A stretch of 6,297 nucleotides of DNA from Deltaproteobacteria bacterium (GTDB lineage: Bacteria > Desulfobacterota > Desulfobulbia > Desulfobulbales > VMSU01): NCBI GenBank assembly GCA_024274995.1, contig JAJSAA010000021.1:1-6297 (forward strand), written 5' to 3'. A program made the translations under genes and the position numbers. Each line of letters opens with the position of its first letter. Position 1 is the stretch's first letter. Under the pieces are notes generated by a model. That model was not told the DNA's origin and made no database searches. It was given only the letters and a program-made list of their open reading frames with translations. Below, one piece after another: positions 5,661-6,297 of this stretch.

Positions 5661-6297
5661 ATGCGTTTATCAAGGCGGGATTTTATCCAGATGGCCGGTT
5701 TGGCCGCCGGCAGCAGCCTTTTACCCTCGGGTCAGGCCCTGGCCAAAGGGCTGACGCCGGAAAATTTGCTGCGCTTCACTCCCAAAGGCGACGTGACTAT
5801 TCTGCATACCACGGACAGTCATGCTCAGCTGGTTCCCATGTATTACCGGGAACCGGACTCTAATATAGGGGTTGGTAAGGCGGCGGGCAAGCCGCCTCAT
5901 CTGACCGGCAGGAAATTGCTGAAGTATTACGGCTTGCAGCCGGACACCATGGATGCCTACGCTTATACCTGTGATGACTACAGCGCTCTGGCTAAGGAAT
6001 TTGGCAAGATGGGCGGCTACGCCTATATTATGAGCCTGATTAAGCAAATCCGCGCCGAACGACCCGGCAAGGTTCTTTACGTCGATACCGGCGATACCCT
6101 GCAGGGCTCTGCTACCAGTCTCTGGACCAGAGGCGAGGATATGGTGCGGGTGTTGAATCAGATGAAGTGTGAGGCCATTACCGGCCATTGGGAGTTTACC
6201 TATGGCGAGGACAGGGTACAGGAATTGATTAAGATGATGGAGTTCCCGTTCCTGGCTCAGAATGTCAATGACGCCACCTGGGGTGATCCGATTTTTA
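5661..6297 (+). CDS. soxB: SoxB, dimanganese sulfate thiol esterase, 3'-partial
   Basis: SoxB releases sulfate from the S-thiosulfonate group on SoxY in the periplasm. 212 codons are present and the frame is open at the right edge. SoxB proteins are usually about 550-600 residues, so over half is missing. The Tat signal has SRRDFIQ at 4-10 (Arg5-Arg6) and a likely cleavage after residue 28 (ALA). It is a 5'-nucleotidase-like metallophosphoesterase fold: the first metal motif TDSHAQ at 51-56 (Asp52, His54), then YVDTGDTLQGSA at 140-151 (Asp142), then GHWEFTYG at 175-182 (His176). The last of these is the SoxB variant of the nucleotidase GNHEFD motif. The insert with NIGVG and PPHLTGRK (68-85) is also SoxB-like. 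GGAG lies 8 nt before the ATG. The long repeat-bearing gap upstream may uncouple it from soxA. Confidence 0.95.
   Translation, partial: MRLSRRDFIQMAGLAAGSSLLPSGQALAKGLTPENLLRFTPKGDVTILHTTDSHAQLVPMYYREPDSNIGVGKAAGKPPHLTGRKLLKYYGLQPDTMDAYAYTCDDYSALAKEFGKMGGYAYIMSLIKQIRAERPGKVLYVDTGDTLQGSATSLWTRGEDMVRVLNQMKCEAITGHWEFTYGEDRVQELIKMMEFPFLAQNVNDATWGDPIF

Noticed and set aside
5721..6188. 155-codon open frame on the minus strand
   Set aside because: It is a shadow of soxB, whose + strand frame shows the Tat signal and metal-binding motifs.
1..6297. tRNA, rRNA, CRISPR array or riboswitch
   Set aside because: No cloverleaf, repeat-spacer array or recognisable aptamer was seen on either strand.

Overview
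The window reads as Gram-negative bacterial chromosome with all convincing genes on the + strand. It contains the 3' part of an RNase II/R-type exoribonuclease gene, a complete larB gene, and then most of a periplasmic sulfur-oxidation (Sox) cluster: a SoxW-like thioredoxin gene, soxX, soxY, soxZ, soxA and the first 212 codons of soxB. Twin-arginine signals, periplasmic c-type cytochromes, strong AGGAG ribosome binding sites and a sigma-54-type promoter fit a proteobacterial or Desulfobacterota-like organism able to oxidise thiosulfate or other reduced sulfur. The taxon cannot be fixed from this sequence alone.

Layout. 1-1581 is the exoribonuclease, open at the left edge. 1598-2350 is larB, 16 nt downstream and probably cotranscribed. 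2351-2665 is a 315-nt non-coding stretch with a pyrimidine-rich, G-poor segment, three short palindromes and a near-consensus -24/-12 promoter. 2666-5406 holds the thioredoxin gene, soxX, soxY, soxZ and soxA, with 46-60 nt gaps, each sox gene having its own ribosome binding site. 5407-5660 is a 254-nt soxA-soxB gap occupied by a structured element of about 169 bp with terminal inverted repeats. soxB runs off the right edge.

How the genes work together. SoxXA (SoxX monohaem, SoxA dihaem) oxidatively attaches the sulfur substrate to the C-terminal cysteine of SoxY in the SoxYZ carrier. SoxB then releases sulfate hydrolytically. The thioredoxin-like protein is likely to keep thiols of the pathway reduced. 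SoxCD is not in the window, so a complete versus branched (sulfur-storing) pathway cannot be decided here. larB belongs to nickel-pincer cofactor synthesis and has no evident link to Sox.

The coding content is of known families. The least ordinary parts are non-coding: the inverted-repeat element between soxA and soxB, and the sigma-54-like promoter that would start the operon only about 3 nt before the thioredoxin start codon. I do not see evidence for a wholly new biological system.
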